Under the pieces are notes generated by a model. It was not told where the DNA came from, made no database searches, and worked only from the letters and a program-made list of their open reading frames with translations. A stretch of 64,000 nt of DNA, from NCBI RefSeq assembly GCF_026000115.1, contig NZ_AP026867.1, positions 899,501-963,500 on the forward strand, read 5' to 3'. This DNA is from Aureispira anguillae. GTDB taxonomy: Bacteria; Bacteroidota; Bacteroidia; Chitinophagales; Saprospiraceae. The position numbers and the translations under genes are program-made. Positions 17,261 through 26,481 of this stretch are shown here, one piece after another (the first letter of the stretch is position 1; each line of letters starts with the position of its first letter).

Positions 17261-18628
17261 TTAAAATGTATGATGTTTTACTAGAGTATAATTAGCGGTT
17301 TGAAAAATAATTGAAGCCGTATTGTCAACGGTGTGGTCTCGTTTTACCAAACTATATTGCGCTTCTTTTAGTGGTTTTTGAATGGAATTTCTACCTGTAA
17401 AGAGCCGCAATGCTCTTGGCTTTTGAAAAATAATAAGGGCCTTCTCAGGCGTTTCCTGTCGTATAAATTGATAGATGCTTTGCAACTCAGCAGAATGGGC
17501 TTCGTTAGTGTCTTTTTGCCAATAATAAACGCTGGTACCTAAGCTTTGGATTAAACTGACCGTAACTAATGTTCCCAATACGATTTTTCGCTTTTTAGTA
17601 GATGGTATAAGTGCATAAATGCCTTCTATCAGATAGAATACTAAAAAGGGGAGAACTGGAAACAAAAAGCGCATTCCCTGAAAACTTACCCAAAGCAAAT
17701 AAATGCCTATTGTAGTACCTATATAAATGACAATGGATGGATTACTTATTTTTGTTTTGAATAGCCCTATGCCAATGATACCGCATACGAGACTAGCCAA
17801 AATTCCTTGGATTAGGAGGGGCAGCCCTCGAAAAATAACAAAATAATTTCCAATAAGTAACCAGTAATAATAGAGGTTGTTTAAAATGCTGTTTAGTGTG
17901 ATTGTGCTTAATAACTGGAGCAGTTCGCTTCCTGTACTAGGCAGTAGACAATAACGAATACCTGCCGAAACTATAAAGGCAAAATATGGTAGCCCTAATA
18001 TCCACAGGGCAAGCTTTGGTTTAGAATAATATTGATGAACCAATAGACAGGGCAATAAACAAATTCCAATATCTCGAATGTTATAGCTAAAAAAAATCAA
18101 CAGACCCAATAAAAACGCTGGTTGGGGGCGCTTATATTTTTGTTGTTGAATTTGATAAACACAAAGCAGACTGAAAAAGAAAAAAGGTAAATCGGATAAA
18201 ATGTGGTCTGAAAAACGGATAAAATGATAATTTAATGCCACCAATAAGGTAATTATAAATGCTTTGCTGCTAGATTGGCTTACTCTTTTAAAAATGAAAT
18301 AAACGAGTGGTATACTAGCAATAAAAAATAGCAAACAGTAAACTTTCATAAGCCATAAATTCATTCCCCACAGTTGGTACATTGGCAATAATAAAAGCGG
18401 AAAGCCAGATGGATATAAATAAGGACCTACATGGGCATAAGAGTTGTCCATTGCATAGCGATTTTGTTCCAGTAGGTTTACTAGGGTTCCTTGGTCGAGT
18501 GCTTGGCATTGCTCTAGATATAGGGCAAAATCATCTGCCCAGTTGTGCCCCTGATCAATGCAAGATAAACCCAATAGAAATGCAAGGAGACTTACGATAG
18601 ATAGGCTGTATTGAGGAGAAATTGTCAT
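17261..18628 (-). CDS. GT39-like polytopic membrane glycosyltransferase
   Basis: 455 aa from ATG 18628; an in-frame ATG at 18688 would add 20 polar residues but overlap the upstream gene by 22 bp. About eleven hydrophobic helices. After the first one comes NWADDFALYLEQCQAL, where the Asp pair in the first periplasmic loop is the usual catalytic position of the PMT/ArnT (GT39) superfamily. GFPLLLLPMY, the RFSDHILSDLPFF loop and a short soluble C-terminal tail also fit. It probably transfers a sugar from a polyprenyl-phosphate donor; the acceptor is unknown. Confidence 0.72.
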   Translation of the reverse strand: MTISPQYSLSIVSLLAFLLGLSCIDQGHNWADDFALYLEQCQALDQGTLVNLLEQNRYAMDNSYAHVGPYLYPSGFPLLLLPMYQLWGMNLWLMKVYCLLFFIASIPLVYFIFKRVSQSSSKAFIITLLVALNYHFIRFSDHILSDLPFFFFSLLCVYQIQQQKYKRPQPAFLLGLLIFFSYNIRDIGICLLPCLLVHQYYSKPKLALWILGLPYFAFIVSAGIRYCLLPSTGSELLQLLSTITLNSILNNLYYYWLLIGNYFVIFRGLPLLIQGILASLVCGIIGIGLFKTKISNPSIVIYIGTTIGIYLLWVSFQGMRFLFPVLPFLVFYLIEGIYALIPSTKKRKIVLGTLVTVSLIQSLGTSVYYWQKDTNEAHSAELQSIYQFIRQETPEKALIIFQKPRALRLFTGRNSIQKPLKEAQYSLVKRDHTVDNTASIIFQTANYTLVKHHTF

Positions 18629-18666
18629 GAATTGCTTACTGTATGATGATAATGCTTGTGATAAAC

Positions 18667-19005
18667 TTAGGCTATTTTTTTGCCCCAAAAAGAATTTAGA
18701 GCGGTTTGAAGATCAAGGTTTTTATTTTTGATCATCCAAGCAATTTCATATAATTTGATTAGATGGGACATCGCAAGCGTTCTAGTCGGGTCACCAGGAG
18801 AACAGTGAAACTCTGCTTTTTCAGAAATAGATATGCCTTTGCCATGGTCTGTTAACGTAACATAAACAATTGTTTTGGAATCAACGCCAGACATTCCTAT
18901 TTCTATATCCGATTCCCATCGTTGATTATCTGTTGCTCCAACAAGAATAACATTATCTTCTATGTTTATCCAATTAATTACTAAATGCGTTATTGATTTA
19001 TCCAT
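18667..19005 (-). CDS. Small hypothetical protein
   Basis: 112 aa, no signal peptide or membrane segment. The N-terminal half is predicted beta-rich (NVILVGATDNQRWESDIEIGM, KTIVYVTLTDHG). The C-terminal half is helical (AMSHLIKLYEIAWMIKNKN). I do not recognise the family. It lies just upstream of the GT39-like gene on the same strand, so it may share its transcript. Confidence 0.55.
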   Translation of the reverse strand: MDKSITHLVINWINIEDNVILVGATDNQRWESDIEIGMSGVDSKTIVYVTLTDHGKGISISEKAEFHCSPGDPTRTLAMSHLIKLYEIAWMIKNKNLDLQTALNSFWGKKIA

Positions 19006-19169
19006 TCTTTTGAATTGCCTTTATTGACATGATTTCCATTTTGTAGCCCCTTTGCTAAAATTAACAGACGACTAAAAGATAAAATATAAATATTTTCTTA
19101 AATTTAGAAAACAATATACTTTGCTGATGCAAAAATAAGAAAGTATTTCTACTTCAAACGTTATAAAAT

Positions 19170-19583
19170 ATGAATCCAAAGATTAGAAAAGGAAGTGCTC
19201 CAACTGCCAAAGTTATTTACAATTGGAATGGAAAAAAATTAATTGTGGGAAATGCTAGTTATGGAGACGTAGTGTATAATTTTGATGGTGTTTATGTTCG
19301 AGCAGGCAATTCTAAATTTAACAAAGCCTTGTACAACTGGGATGGAACCAATTTGAGGTTGGGGAATCACAAAGGAGATAATATCATCTATAATTATAAA
19401 AATGACTTACTGATTGATGGCAGTGCTCCAACAGGCAATGTAATTTGCAACTGGACCAATAAAATGCTGCGTATGGGCGGTCATGGAGAAGGAGATATTT
19501 TGTATAATTGGGAAGGGGATATTCCCGTACCAATTATTATTATTGTGTTGATGGAAGAAGGCGTAATTGCTAAAAAATTATAG
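19170..19583 (+). CDS. Small repeat protein with five beta-hairpin-like units
   Basis: 137 aa without a signal peptide. Five units of about 20-22 residues repeat the pattern [V/I]-x-Y/C-N-[W/F]-[D/N/T]-G/N-x3-[L/V]-x3-G (for example VIYNWNGKKLIVGNAS, VVYNFDGVYVRAGNS, ALYNWDGTNLRLGNH). A hydrophobic tail, VPIIIIVLMEEGVIAKKL, follows. This fits a small closed beta fold of hairpin repeats, perhaps of the 4-fold beta-flower kind, which is a guess. The function is unknown. It is monocistronic and convergent with the vWA gene 11 bp away. Confidence 0.65.
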   Translation: MNPKIRKGSAPTAKVIYNWNGKKLIVGNASYGDVVYNFDGVYVRAGNSKFNKALYNWDGTNLRLGNHKGDNIIYNYKNDLLIDGSAPTGNVICNWTNKMLRMGGHGEGDILYNWEGDIPVPIIIIVLMEEGVIAKKL

Positions 19584-19594
19584 TGCTTATAAAC

Positions 19595-20773
19595 TTAATC
19601 TTTTAAGGCTTCTACAGCTTCTCCAATTCCTCGAATGGTCAAAGGGAACATACGCTCCTCCATAAATTCATTGAGGATTTGGATAGAACGAGTCCACCGC
19701 CACTCTTTTTGAGGAACAGGATTTAGCCAAACCATGGCTGGGAATTTCTGTTTGAGGCGATTTAACCAAACAATTCCCGCTTCTTCATTATAATGTTCGA
19801 CACTGCCATGCTTCATCATAATTTCATAAGGTGACATCGAGGCATCTCCCACAAAAATGACCTTATAATCGCTGTTGTATTTATTGAGGACATCATAAGT
19901 AGAGATAAATTCCCCCCAACGCCTTGTATTGTCTTTCCACAGCATTTCATAAATACAATTGTGAAAATAGTAGAATTCTAAATTTTTGAATTCATATTTG
20001 GCAGCAGAAAAGAGTTGAGAACAAAGGGCGATATGATCGTCCATAGATCCCCCAATATCAAACAGCAGTAAGACCTTGACGTTGTTCTTCTTTTTGGGCA
20101 ACATTTTGAGTTCCAACATTCCTGCATTTTCAGAGGTTTTTTTGATGGTTTGTTGCAAGTCAAGTTCCTCCTCTGTTCCTTCTCTGGTAATTCGGCGTAG
20201 GCGTTTGAGTGCTAGCTTAATGTTACGAGTTTCAAGCTCTACATCATCTTTTAGATTTTCAAAGTCCCGTTTATCCCAAACCTTTATCGCACGACGATGC
20301 CTAGATTCATGTTGTCCGATTCGTATCCCCTCAGGGTTGTAGCCATAAGCACCAAAGGGAGACGTTCCTCCAGTTCCTATCCATTTATTGCCTCCTTGAT
20401 GACGTTCGTTTTGTTCTCTAAAGAGCTCTTGGATACGTTCAAGGAGTTTTTGGAGCCCACCCATGGCTTTAACTTTTTCCATCTCTTCGGGTGAGAATAA
20501 ACGTTCGCCGTTTTGGCTAAGCCAGTCTTCTGGGATTTCAAATAAGGTTTCATCTGAAATAGTTTCAATGCCTTTAAAATACAATCCAAATAGACGATCA
20601 AAATCATCTAAATGCTTTTCGTTTTTAATCAGTGAGATTCGGCACAAATAATAGAATTCATTCACGCTTTTTTGAATCACACGCTTATTTAATGCTTCAA
20701 GCAAAGACAAATACTCCACCAAACTAACAGGGAGGCCTTGATTTTTTAGTAATAAGAAAAAATCTAAAAACAT
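19595..20773 (-). CDS. CoxE-like vWA-domain protein
   Basis: 392 aa. The N-terminal helical half (SLLEALNKRVIQKSVNEFYYLCR) and the C-terminal vWA domain match the CoxE/VWA-containing family. The metal-ion-dependent adhesion site reads LLLFDIGGSMDDH, that is D-x-G-G-S, and a second metal ligand lies in FVGDASMSPYE. These proteins partner a MoxR AAA+ ATPase to insert metals or remodel complexes. The ATPase gene lies 1 bp upstream, so the two are one operon. The client complex is not encoded here. Confidence 0.85.
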   Translation of the reverse strand: MFLDFFLLLKNQGLPVSLVEYLSLLEALNKRVIQKSVNEFYYLCRISLIKNEKHLDDFDRLFGLYFKGIETISDETLFEIPEDWLSQNGERLFSPEEMEKVKAMGGLQKLLERIQELFREQNERHQGGNKWIGTGGTSPFGAYGYNPEGIRIGQHESRHRRAIKVWDKRDFENLKDDVELETRNIKLALKRLRRITREGTEEELDLQQTIKKTSENAGMLELKMLPKKKNNVKVLLLFDIGGSMDDHIALCSQLFSAAKYEFKNLEFYYFHNCIYEMLWKDNTRRWGEFISTYDVLNKYNSDYKVIFVGDASMSPYEIMMKHGSVEHYNEEAGIVWLNRLKQKFPAMVWLNPVPQKEWRWTRSIQILNEFMEERMFPLTIRGIGEAVEALKD

Positions 20774-20774
20774 G

Positions 20775-21599
20775 CTAGGCTTTTTGCAAATGGTTGAGTA
20801 ATGCTAAATCTTGTTCGTTTTTGATAATGGCTCCAATTAATGGAATTTTTCCTTGTTCTTGTGCTGAGCGAAGCCCTTCTGCATTAATTTTACCCACCAT
20901 CAACAACTTGATCCAATCCAATAATTCACTCGTAGAGGGCTTTTTTTTGAGGCCTCTAATGGCTCTAATTTGGGTAAATTGTTCAATGGCTTCAGCAATC
21001 AAATCTTTTTCAAGATTAGGATAGTGAACATCAACGATTTGCAGCAGTGTATTTCGATCAGGGAAAGAAATATAATGGAAAAAACAACGTCTCAAAAAGG
21101 CATCAGGAAGTTCCTTTTCGTTGTTGGAGGAAATAATTACAATTGGGCGATGTTTGGCTTTGATGGTTTTATTCAGTTCATAACAGAAAAATTCCATTTT
21201 GTCCAATTCCAACAATAAATCATTGGGAAATTCGATATCAGCTTTGTCAATTTCATCAATTAATAAAACCACTCGCTCATCTGCTTCAAACGCTTCCCAT
21301 AGTTTTCCTTTTATAATATAGTTGGCAATATCGTGGACTTTTGCATCTCCCAATTGAGAATCTCGTAACCGAGAAACAGCATCATAATCGTACAAGCCTT
21401 GTTGTGCTTTTGTTGTTGATTTGATATGCCAAGTAAAAAGCGGCTTTTGAAGTGCTTTTGCAATTTCATGCGCCAATAACGTTTTACCCGTTCCTGGTTC
21501 TCCTTTGATTAACAAAGGTTTTTCCATGGCAATGGAGGCATTAACCGCCAGTTGGAGGTCTTCTGCGGCAATATAGTTTTCAGTTCCTGTAAATTTCAT
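20775..21599 (-). CDS. MoxR-family AAA+ ATPase
   Basis: 274 aa. Walker A GEPGTGKTLLAHEIA (residues 37-51), Walker B VVLLIDEIDKAD, sensor-1 IISSNNEKELPDAFLRRCFF with the arginine finger, and a C-terminal lid with KKPSTSELLDW. MoxR ATPases act as chaperones with vWA proteins; the CoxE-like partner follows directly. The protein is cytoplasmic. Confidence 0.9.
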   Translation of the reverse strand: MKFTGTENYIAAEDLQLAVNASIAMEKPLLIKGEPGTGKTLLAHEIAKALQKPLFTWHIKSTTKAQQGLYDYDAVSRLRDSQLGDAKVHDIANYIIKGKLWEAFEADERVVLLIDEIDKADIEFPNDLLLELDKMEFFCYELNKTIKAKHRPIVIISSNNEKELPDAFLRRCFFHYISFPDRNTLLQIVDVHYPNLEKDLIAEAIEQFTQIRAIRGLKKKPSTSELLDWIKLLMVGKINAEGLRSAQEQGKIPLIGAIIKNEQDLALLNHLQKA

Positions 21600-21664
21600 G
21601 TTCTAATCAATTGAATAATTCGAGGACAAATATAGTTATTTTAGATTGGAATGAGCAGTTTTAT

Positions 21665-22060
21665 TTAGAAAGTACTTTGGACATTTCCTTCGATTTGTAT
21701 CCACAATTCGGGATAATTTTGAGCATTGCTGTGTATCATAATACTAGAATGGAATTCGCTGTCATCAATCGGTTTCCATTTTAAACGTATTTTGGTGCTT
21801 TGGTTAGGAGCGAGCGTTTTCTTTTTTATTCGGACAGAAGTGCAGTGGCAACCTTCTTCGATTTTGGTGATCATTAGTTTTTTGGAACCTGTATTGGTTA
21901 AGGTTAATTCTTTTTTAGCGCCTTTTTTTGTTTTAATGCTACCAAAATCCAATAAGGTATATCCATCTGTATTAATATCCAACTCTTTGAGTTCTATATC
22001 TTGTGCATTGCTGCTAATAGACAACAGCAAAAAGAACAATAATAGGGGCGTTTTTATCAT
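21665..22060 (-). CDS. Secreted DUF1573-domain protein
   Basis: 131 aa from ATG 22060, which places a signal peptide (LLLFFLLLSISSNAQ) at the very start and avoids the overlap that an earlier in-frame start would have with the endonuclease gene. One Ig-like DUF1573 domain fills the rest: DFGSIKTKKGAKKELTLTN, then EEGCHCTSV with the paired cysteines, then KIRLKWKP. Such small proteins are abundant in Bacteroidota. The function is not established; export to the periplasm or surface is likely. Confidence 0.78.
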   Translation of the reverse strand: MIKTPLLLFFLLLSISSNAQDIELKELDINTDGYTLLDFGSIKTKKGAKKELTLTNTGSKKLMITKIEEGCHCTSVRIKKKTLAPNQSTKIRLKWKPIDDSEFHSSIMIHSNAQNYPELWIQIEGNVQSTF

Positions 22061-22076
22061 AGTAGTTTTATAGCAT

Positions 22077-22937
22077 TTAGACTGTTGAGCCAATCGTATA
22101 TTTTATCAACTTGCAATCCATTAGATGAACGGGATTGTTGGGGTTCTGCACTTTGACCGTCGTTAATTTAATTTTTTCGCTAGTTTCCACTTTGGTTCGA
22201 CTTTCTTGGGGAAAAGAATCGTATTTTTCACTAGGAATTAAGGCAATACACTGAAACTTTTCTTCGGGAGAATACCCATGTACATAATCAAAAACCTTAT
22301 AAGGAGAATGCAGCAACCACATACCTCTAATCCTAAGATTGGTTATTTTGAGGGGATCAACCCCATTAACACGTCCAATTTCATTGGTTGGAGAAAAGTC
22401 AACGTTAGGAATAGCTTCAATATTGGTGGTAAGGTTTTCTTTTAGAGCAGTATAAACTGTTTCATCCGCAGCATAAAGACTACCATCAATAAACCAGAGC
22501 GAGGAGAGCTTATTTTTGGATTTTTTTGGAAGATGCCCAATTACATAAATAAAATCTTTGACCGCCCAATCTTCACATTTTTTGCAATGTTCTGTAATTA
22601 AAGAACTGTTAGCAAATAGTTTAGCTTTAGGAGGAGAACTATTTAATTGAAGCTCAGTGGTCAAACTTTCCGTTTTCTTGACCTCTATTGCATCCCCTCC
22701 TCGCAACATTAAATCAGGAGGATTGCGCTTGCTTCCTTGATAAGAATAGACGGCTGCATAAGCCTCAAGTCTTTTGGCTTTGTCTTCTTCTGAAAAGGTA
22801 TTCGCAAAAGCATCTTTGACAAAAGTTTCTAAGCCCTCTCCAACATTATTGGCTCGATTGTTTCCAAAGGTAATATCTTGAACCGTTAGATCAATCAAAT
22901 TAGAAATATTGTAAATGGCTTCTAATAGATTACTCAT
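22077..22937 (-). CDS. Type II restriction endonuclease, NgoPII family
   Basis: 286 aa, close to the length of R.NgoPII. The start fits the family: a helical opening, then NNRANNVGEGLETFVKDAFANTF. A probable PD-(D/E)xK core is PDLMLRGGDAIEVKKTES, with Asp in PDLML and E-V-K as the catalytic triad. A further block is GMWLLHSPYKVFDYVHGY. NgoPII cuts GGCC; the same site is plausible here but unproven. It lies 9 bp after its methyltransferase gene, so methylase is translated first. Confidence 0.85.
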   Translation of the reverse strand: MSNLLEAIYNISNLIDLTVQDITFGNNRANNVGEGLETFVKDAFANTFSEEDKAKRLEAYAAVYSYQGSKRNPPDLMLRGGDAIEVKKTESLTTELQLNSSPPKAKLFANSSLITEHCKKCEDWAVKDFIYVIGHLPKKSKNKLSSLWFIDGSLYAADETVYTALKENLTTNIEAIPNVDFSPTNEIGRVNGVDPLKITNLRIRGMWLLHSPYKVFDYVHGYSPEEKFQCIALIPSEKYDSFPQESRTKVETSEKIKLTTVKVQNPNNPVHLMDCKLIKYTIGSTV

Positions 22938-22946
22938 TGACTGGTA

Positions 22947-23984
22947 TTATTTTGAAGAAAGACCTTGTAAAGAAGTGGCATGAGTTACCGCATTCGCTTC
23001 CAATTGTTGTTTTATATTTTCGGCTAGAAATTTGGCTAAATTGACAGGGACAGCATTCCCAATCATTTTGTACCCAGCTGCAATCTTTTTGTAATGAAAA
23101 ATAAAATTGTCAGGGAAGGTTTGAATTCTCGCACATTCTCGCACACTTAACCTTCTGTACAAGTCCTTTTTTTCAGGAACAAAGATGCGTACATTTTTTT
23201 CTACCAGTTTCATTTTTGGAGCCTGCGGGTGAATGGGCGCATGTCTTCCTCCTGCTTGAATCGTAAACGACTGCTCGTCCCATGTTCGAACTCTATTTCT
23301 AGACATATACATGGAGGAAAAGCCCCCAATCATATATTCATGATTAGGAAATTTACAGCGCTCACCATTGGTATGGTTCATTTCTAAGGCGGGGAGTACA
23401 TTATCTTGCAAATCCCCAATAGCAGCTTTGAGTGATATTTTAGGAAAGGAAAGGTCTGGAAATTTAAACGTAAAATTTAAATCTTTTCGGATGCCAATAA
23501 AGAAAACCCTTTTTCGATCTTGTGGGACATTGTAGTCGCTTGCATTGAGCAATTTAAAAGATAGCTCATAACCTAAGCCTGCGTTTTTGAACATCTTTTT
23601 GATGTTTTCTAAGGCTTGGCTGTGTCTAGGCAATAACATGCCACTAACATTTTCTGCTAAAAAAAACTTAGGTTGCTTGGCTTCGAGAATTCGAATGAAA
23701 TCAAAAAACAATTGTCCTCTTTTATCTTCCAAGCCTCTTAAGGCTCCTGCTTCACTCCAACTTTGGCAAGGAGGACCACCAATAATGCCATCACATTCGG
23801 GCACCTCATCGGCCTCCACCTTTGTAATACTCCTTCTATCTAGAATAGTATTTAAATGATTTTTTTCATAAGTTTCCCAGATGTCCTTATCGTACTCATT
23901 AGCCCAAATTACATCAAATCCAGCTTTTTCGAAACCTAAATCTAATCCCCCTGCACCTGCAAAAAATGAAACTATTTTCATCAT
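22947..23984 (-). CDS. DNA cytosine-5 methyltransferase of the restriction-modification pair
   Basis: 345 aa with all main C5-methyltransferase motifs. Motif I is [17 protein letters not shown] (SAM binding), motif IV is GGPPCQSWS with catalytic Cys73, motif VI is AENVSG, motif VIII is [12 protein letters not shown], motif IX is [11 protein letters not shown] and motif X is GNAVPVNLA. The variable region between VIII and IX is short, as in single-specificity enzymes such as M.HaeIII/M.NgoPII (GGCC). It should protect the host from the adjacent endonuclease. Start ATG at 23984 or 23981. Confidence 0.93.
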   Translation of the reverse strand: MMKIVSFFAGAGGLDLGFEKAGFDVIWANEYDKDIWETYEKNHLNTILDRRSITKVEADEVPECDGIIGGPPCQSWSEAGALRGLEDKRGQLFFDFIRILEAKQPKFFLAENVSGMLLPRHSQALENIKKMFKNAGLGYELSFKLLNASDYNVPQDRKRVFFIGIRKDLNFTFKFPDLSFPKISLKAAIGDLQDNVLPALEMNHTNGERCKFPNHEYMIGGFSSMYMSRNRVRTWDEQSFTIQAGGRHAPIHPQAPKMKLVEKNVRIFVPEKKDLYRRLSVRECARIQTFPDNFIFHYKKIAAGYKMIGNAVPVNLAKFLAENIKQQLEANAVTHATSLQGLSSK

Positions 23985-24182
23985 ATAACTAATCTTGTTT
24001 TCCTTTTAATAGGCTTATTGAACTCAATATTATTTGTAAGCACTATCCCATCTCATGGGTCATAATTTTAACAAAGATATTCCGTTCTATTGAGAAAAAC
24101 AAACAATTTGTTTTTAGAGTTCTTAGAAATAATTTTTGTGTGAAAAAGAAAAATTATTAGATAAAAACGCAAGTACGCAAAA

Positions 24183-25217
24183 TTACGGAGCTTCTTGGTT
24201 TGTTTCCTTACCATTCCAACCATGAATTAATTGCCCACCAAAATCATGTGGAAACTCCTCTAAACCAGGAAATCCTAGACGAATATCACGCCCTGAATGG
24301 GGGATGTGGTTGGTGCCAAAGATATAGTCCCAACAACTGAGGGTAATTCCAAAGTTAATCCCATTGGGTTTGTCGCTCGGAAGTTCGTAAGAATGGTGCC
24401 AGATGTGCATTTCTGGACTGTTAAAAATATATTTAATAATTGGGCTAATGGCCAAACCAACCAAGGCAGAAATACCAACAATGGCTAATCCTCCAATTCC
24501 AGAAGCTTCAACAGCAACAAAAGCGATAAATAAACCAATTAAAGTTCCGAAGCCAAGTCCTTTGACCCATTCGGGGAATTTAGCATTAGCATGGTTATAA
24601 TGACCAACGATTAGCGTAAAAATATGAATGATAAAGAAGTCGTTCAGCCCAATTCCAATTAGAGCCAGTGGCAAGTATTCTATGCTTTTATACACGACAT
24701 TTTCCATCCAATGATAGCGTAAATGTGCGGCAAATCCCATTTCTTCTACAGAGTGGTGTACTTTGTGGAATTCCCAAAGAAAAGAACTACTATGTAAAAG
24801 ACGATGCACCCACCATTGTACAAAATCTCGAACAATAAAACCTAAAAGAAGATGCACCCAGATGGGCATGGCTTGTACTTTTATGGCGACTAAGTTGTGG
24901 ATACCAACCAAGGCTAAAGCATCTGTAAATAGATTGACAACTACATTAGATGCGGCTTGAAAAATAATGAGTGAAAAAATGAAAAAATTAAAAAACATGT
25001 AAAAAGCATCCAACCAAAAATCTTTGCGAAATTTAGCTTGGTTCTTGCGCCAAGGACTTGCTATTTCCAACAAAAAGAAAACCACAGAGATCAAAATTAG
25101 TAGATAAAAGTAATTTTGCCAAAGTGGCTTGTACGTATAACTTAGCGTGATTTCATCGACCAAAAAATGGTAATAACTAGAATAGGTATCGGTTAGAATT
25201 TTTAAATAATCACTCAT
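24183..25217 (-). CDS. Sterol desaturase / fatty acid hydroxylase family membrane protein
   Basis: 344 aa. Four or more hydrophobic helices carry the three histidine clusters of the di-iron family: HRLLH, HKVHH and HIWHH, plus a further HYNHAN. These bind two irons and hydroxylate or desaturate lipid chains at the membrane face. The substrate is unknown; bacterial members act on carotenoids, sterols, alkylglycerols or sphingolipid-like lipids. It is probably transcribed alone. Confidence 0.88.
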   Translation of the reverse strand: MSDYLKILTDTYSSYYHFLVDEITLSYTYKPLWQNYFYLLILISVVFFLLEIASPWRKNQAKFRKDFWLDAFYMFFNFFIFSLIIFQAASNVVVNLFTDALALVGIHNLVAIKVQAMPIWVHLLLGFIVRDFVQWWVHRLLHSSSFLWEFHKVHHSVEEMGFAAHLRYHWMENVVYKSIEYLPLALIGIGLNDFFIIHIFTLIVGHYNHANAKFPEWVKGLGFGTLIGLFIAFVAVEASGIGGLAIVGISALVGLAISPIIKYIFNSPEMHIWHHSYELPSDKPNGINFGITLSCWDYIFGTNHIPHSGRDIRLGFPGLEEFPHDFGGQLIHGWNGKETNQEAP

Positions 25218-25290
25218 GTTAATTTTGTTAAATCAAGGAAATAGCAAACGGTTGGAGAAGGTAATCAATTAATTTGTAAATTTTAACTGC

Positions 25291-25433
25291 GTACAGGACA
25301 AACTATAAAACGAAACGCTCACGAGGAACGAAGTGAGCTAGTAGCTAAACAGGTAAAGGCTACTTATAAAGTACTGTTTAAGCTAAAACTATGTTTCGAT
25401 CTTAGATTTTAGACCGTTTTGTTTTTAACACAG
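25291..25433. repeat. Dispersed repeat, copy A (degenerate)
   Basis: It begins GTACAGGACAAAC at 25291. From about 25349 to 25433 it matches the reverse complement of copy B (about 27916-27998) almost base for base, including ACAGGTAAAGGCTACTTATA. Between the end motif and the shared block about 45 extra bases are present, containing GCTCAC...GTGAGC. The far end of this copy is not recognisable. It occupies the 304-bp gap between the desaturase and rhodanese genes; I see nothing else in that gap. Confidence 0.7.
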
Positions 25434-25521
25434 CACCTAAGAGCACAGCGATCTAAAAATAGATAAAAGCTGCCCCAATTTTAATTTTTACAAAAATCAT
25501 CGGCTATAGAACCTATATTAT

Positions 25522-26481
25522 TTATAAACCTACAGAAATAGGCAAATTTTTATGATAACTCCATTCTATCCAAGAGCCGTCATAATTAGCAACATCAGAA
25601 TAGCCAAGAAGTTCGCGAAGAACAAAAGTAGTATGTGCAGAGCGCACACCAGATTGGCAGTAGACAATAATTTTTTTGTCTTTAGGAATCTTTTTGAATC
25701 GAATCGTTAGCTCTTTGAGCGTTCTGAAAATACAAGAGTGTTCATAAGCAATTGCTTCAGAATATTCCAAATGTACAGCACTAGGAATATGCCCTGCCCT
25801 AAAAGCTCCATCTTTGATGGTTTTGCCTGTAAACTCATCTAAGGATCGGCAATCTAATAAGAAAACATCGTCATTGTCTATTGCAGCCAAGACTTCTGCC
25901 TGATTGGCTTCCAATTCTGGGCGTTTTTTATCTGCAAAGGTAAACTTTGCTGCTTTTTTTGGCGTTGGTGCTTGGCTAATCCATCCCTTGGGGCTATTAA
26001 GAAGCCCTCCATTGAGCAAATAAGTATTGGAATGGCCATAGACAGACAACATCCACCAGAGGCGAGCAGCATCAGGATTCCCTTTTGCATCGTACAATAC
26101 AATTTTACTTTTGGCAGTTGCTCCTAAAGCACCCATAATTTTGGCAAGCGCTTCTTTTTCTAACATCATTCCTCCGAACGGAAATGCAGTACTGCGTATA
26201 TCTGGTCGCCATAGGTGATGAGCACCTCTTAAATGCCCCTTTTGATAAGCTTCCTTTTTGCGAACGTCAATCAGGATAACCTCAATTTGAGGATCTTCTT
26301 GCCAAGATAAAAGTTGCGCAGGGGCTATTAGATGCTCCATATAAGGATATTCATCGAGGCTATTGGGTTGGCTAGAAACGGTTTTGTTGAGTTTAGGAGT
26401 AGTTTGTTGGGGGGGCGTTGCATTTTCACAGCCTATTAGAAATGCTGTACAAATAAGTAGGACTAAATAATGGGAATGCAT
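25522..26481 (-). CDS. Lipoprotein sulfurtransferase (two rhodanese domains)
   Basis: 319 aa from ATG 26481. That start puts a lipoprotein signal (LVLLICTAFLIGC) at the N-terminus; the longer in-frame start adds only 11 residues. There are two rhodanese domains, about 50-165 and 185-315. The second holds the active-site loop VYCQSGVRSAH with the persulfide-forming Cys. The first has YDAKGN at the same place and is inactive, as is normal for thiosulfate/mercaptopyruvate sulfurtransferases. Cys-anchored at the membrane, it probably moves sulfane sulfur to thiols or cyanide in the periplasm. Confidence 0.85.
   Translation of the reverse strand: MHSHYLVLLICTAFLIGCENATPPQQTTPKLNKTVSSQPNSLDEYPYMEHLIAPAQLLSWQEDPQIEVILIDVRKKEAYQKGHLRGAHHLWRPDIRSTAFPFGGMMLEKEALAKIMGALGATAKSKIVLYDAKGNPDAARLWWMLSVYGHSNTYLLNGGLLNSPKGWISQAPTPKKAAKFTFADKKRPELEANQAEVLAAIDNDDVFLLDCRSLDEFTGKTIKDGAFRAGHIPSAVHLEYSEAIAYEHSCIFRTLKELTIRFKKIPKDKKIIVYCQSGVRSAHTTFVLRELLGYSDVANYDGSWIEWSYHKNLPISVGL

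Noticed and set aside
18667-19005. SiaC/DUF1987-type regulatory phosphoprotein
   Set aside because: The size is similar but the conserved Ser/Thr phosphorylation region and the EPILxWL-like motif are missing, so it was left as hypothetical.
25300-25345. Possible rRNA or tRNA fragment in copy A (GCTCACGAGGAACGAAGTGAGC)
   Set aside because: It is only a short hairpin inside the repeat; no cloverleaf or conserved rRNA stretch can be drawn.
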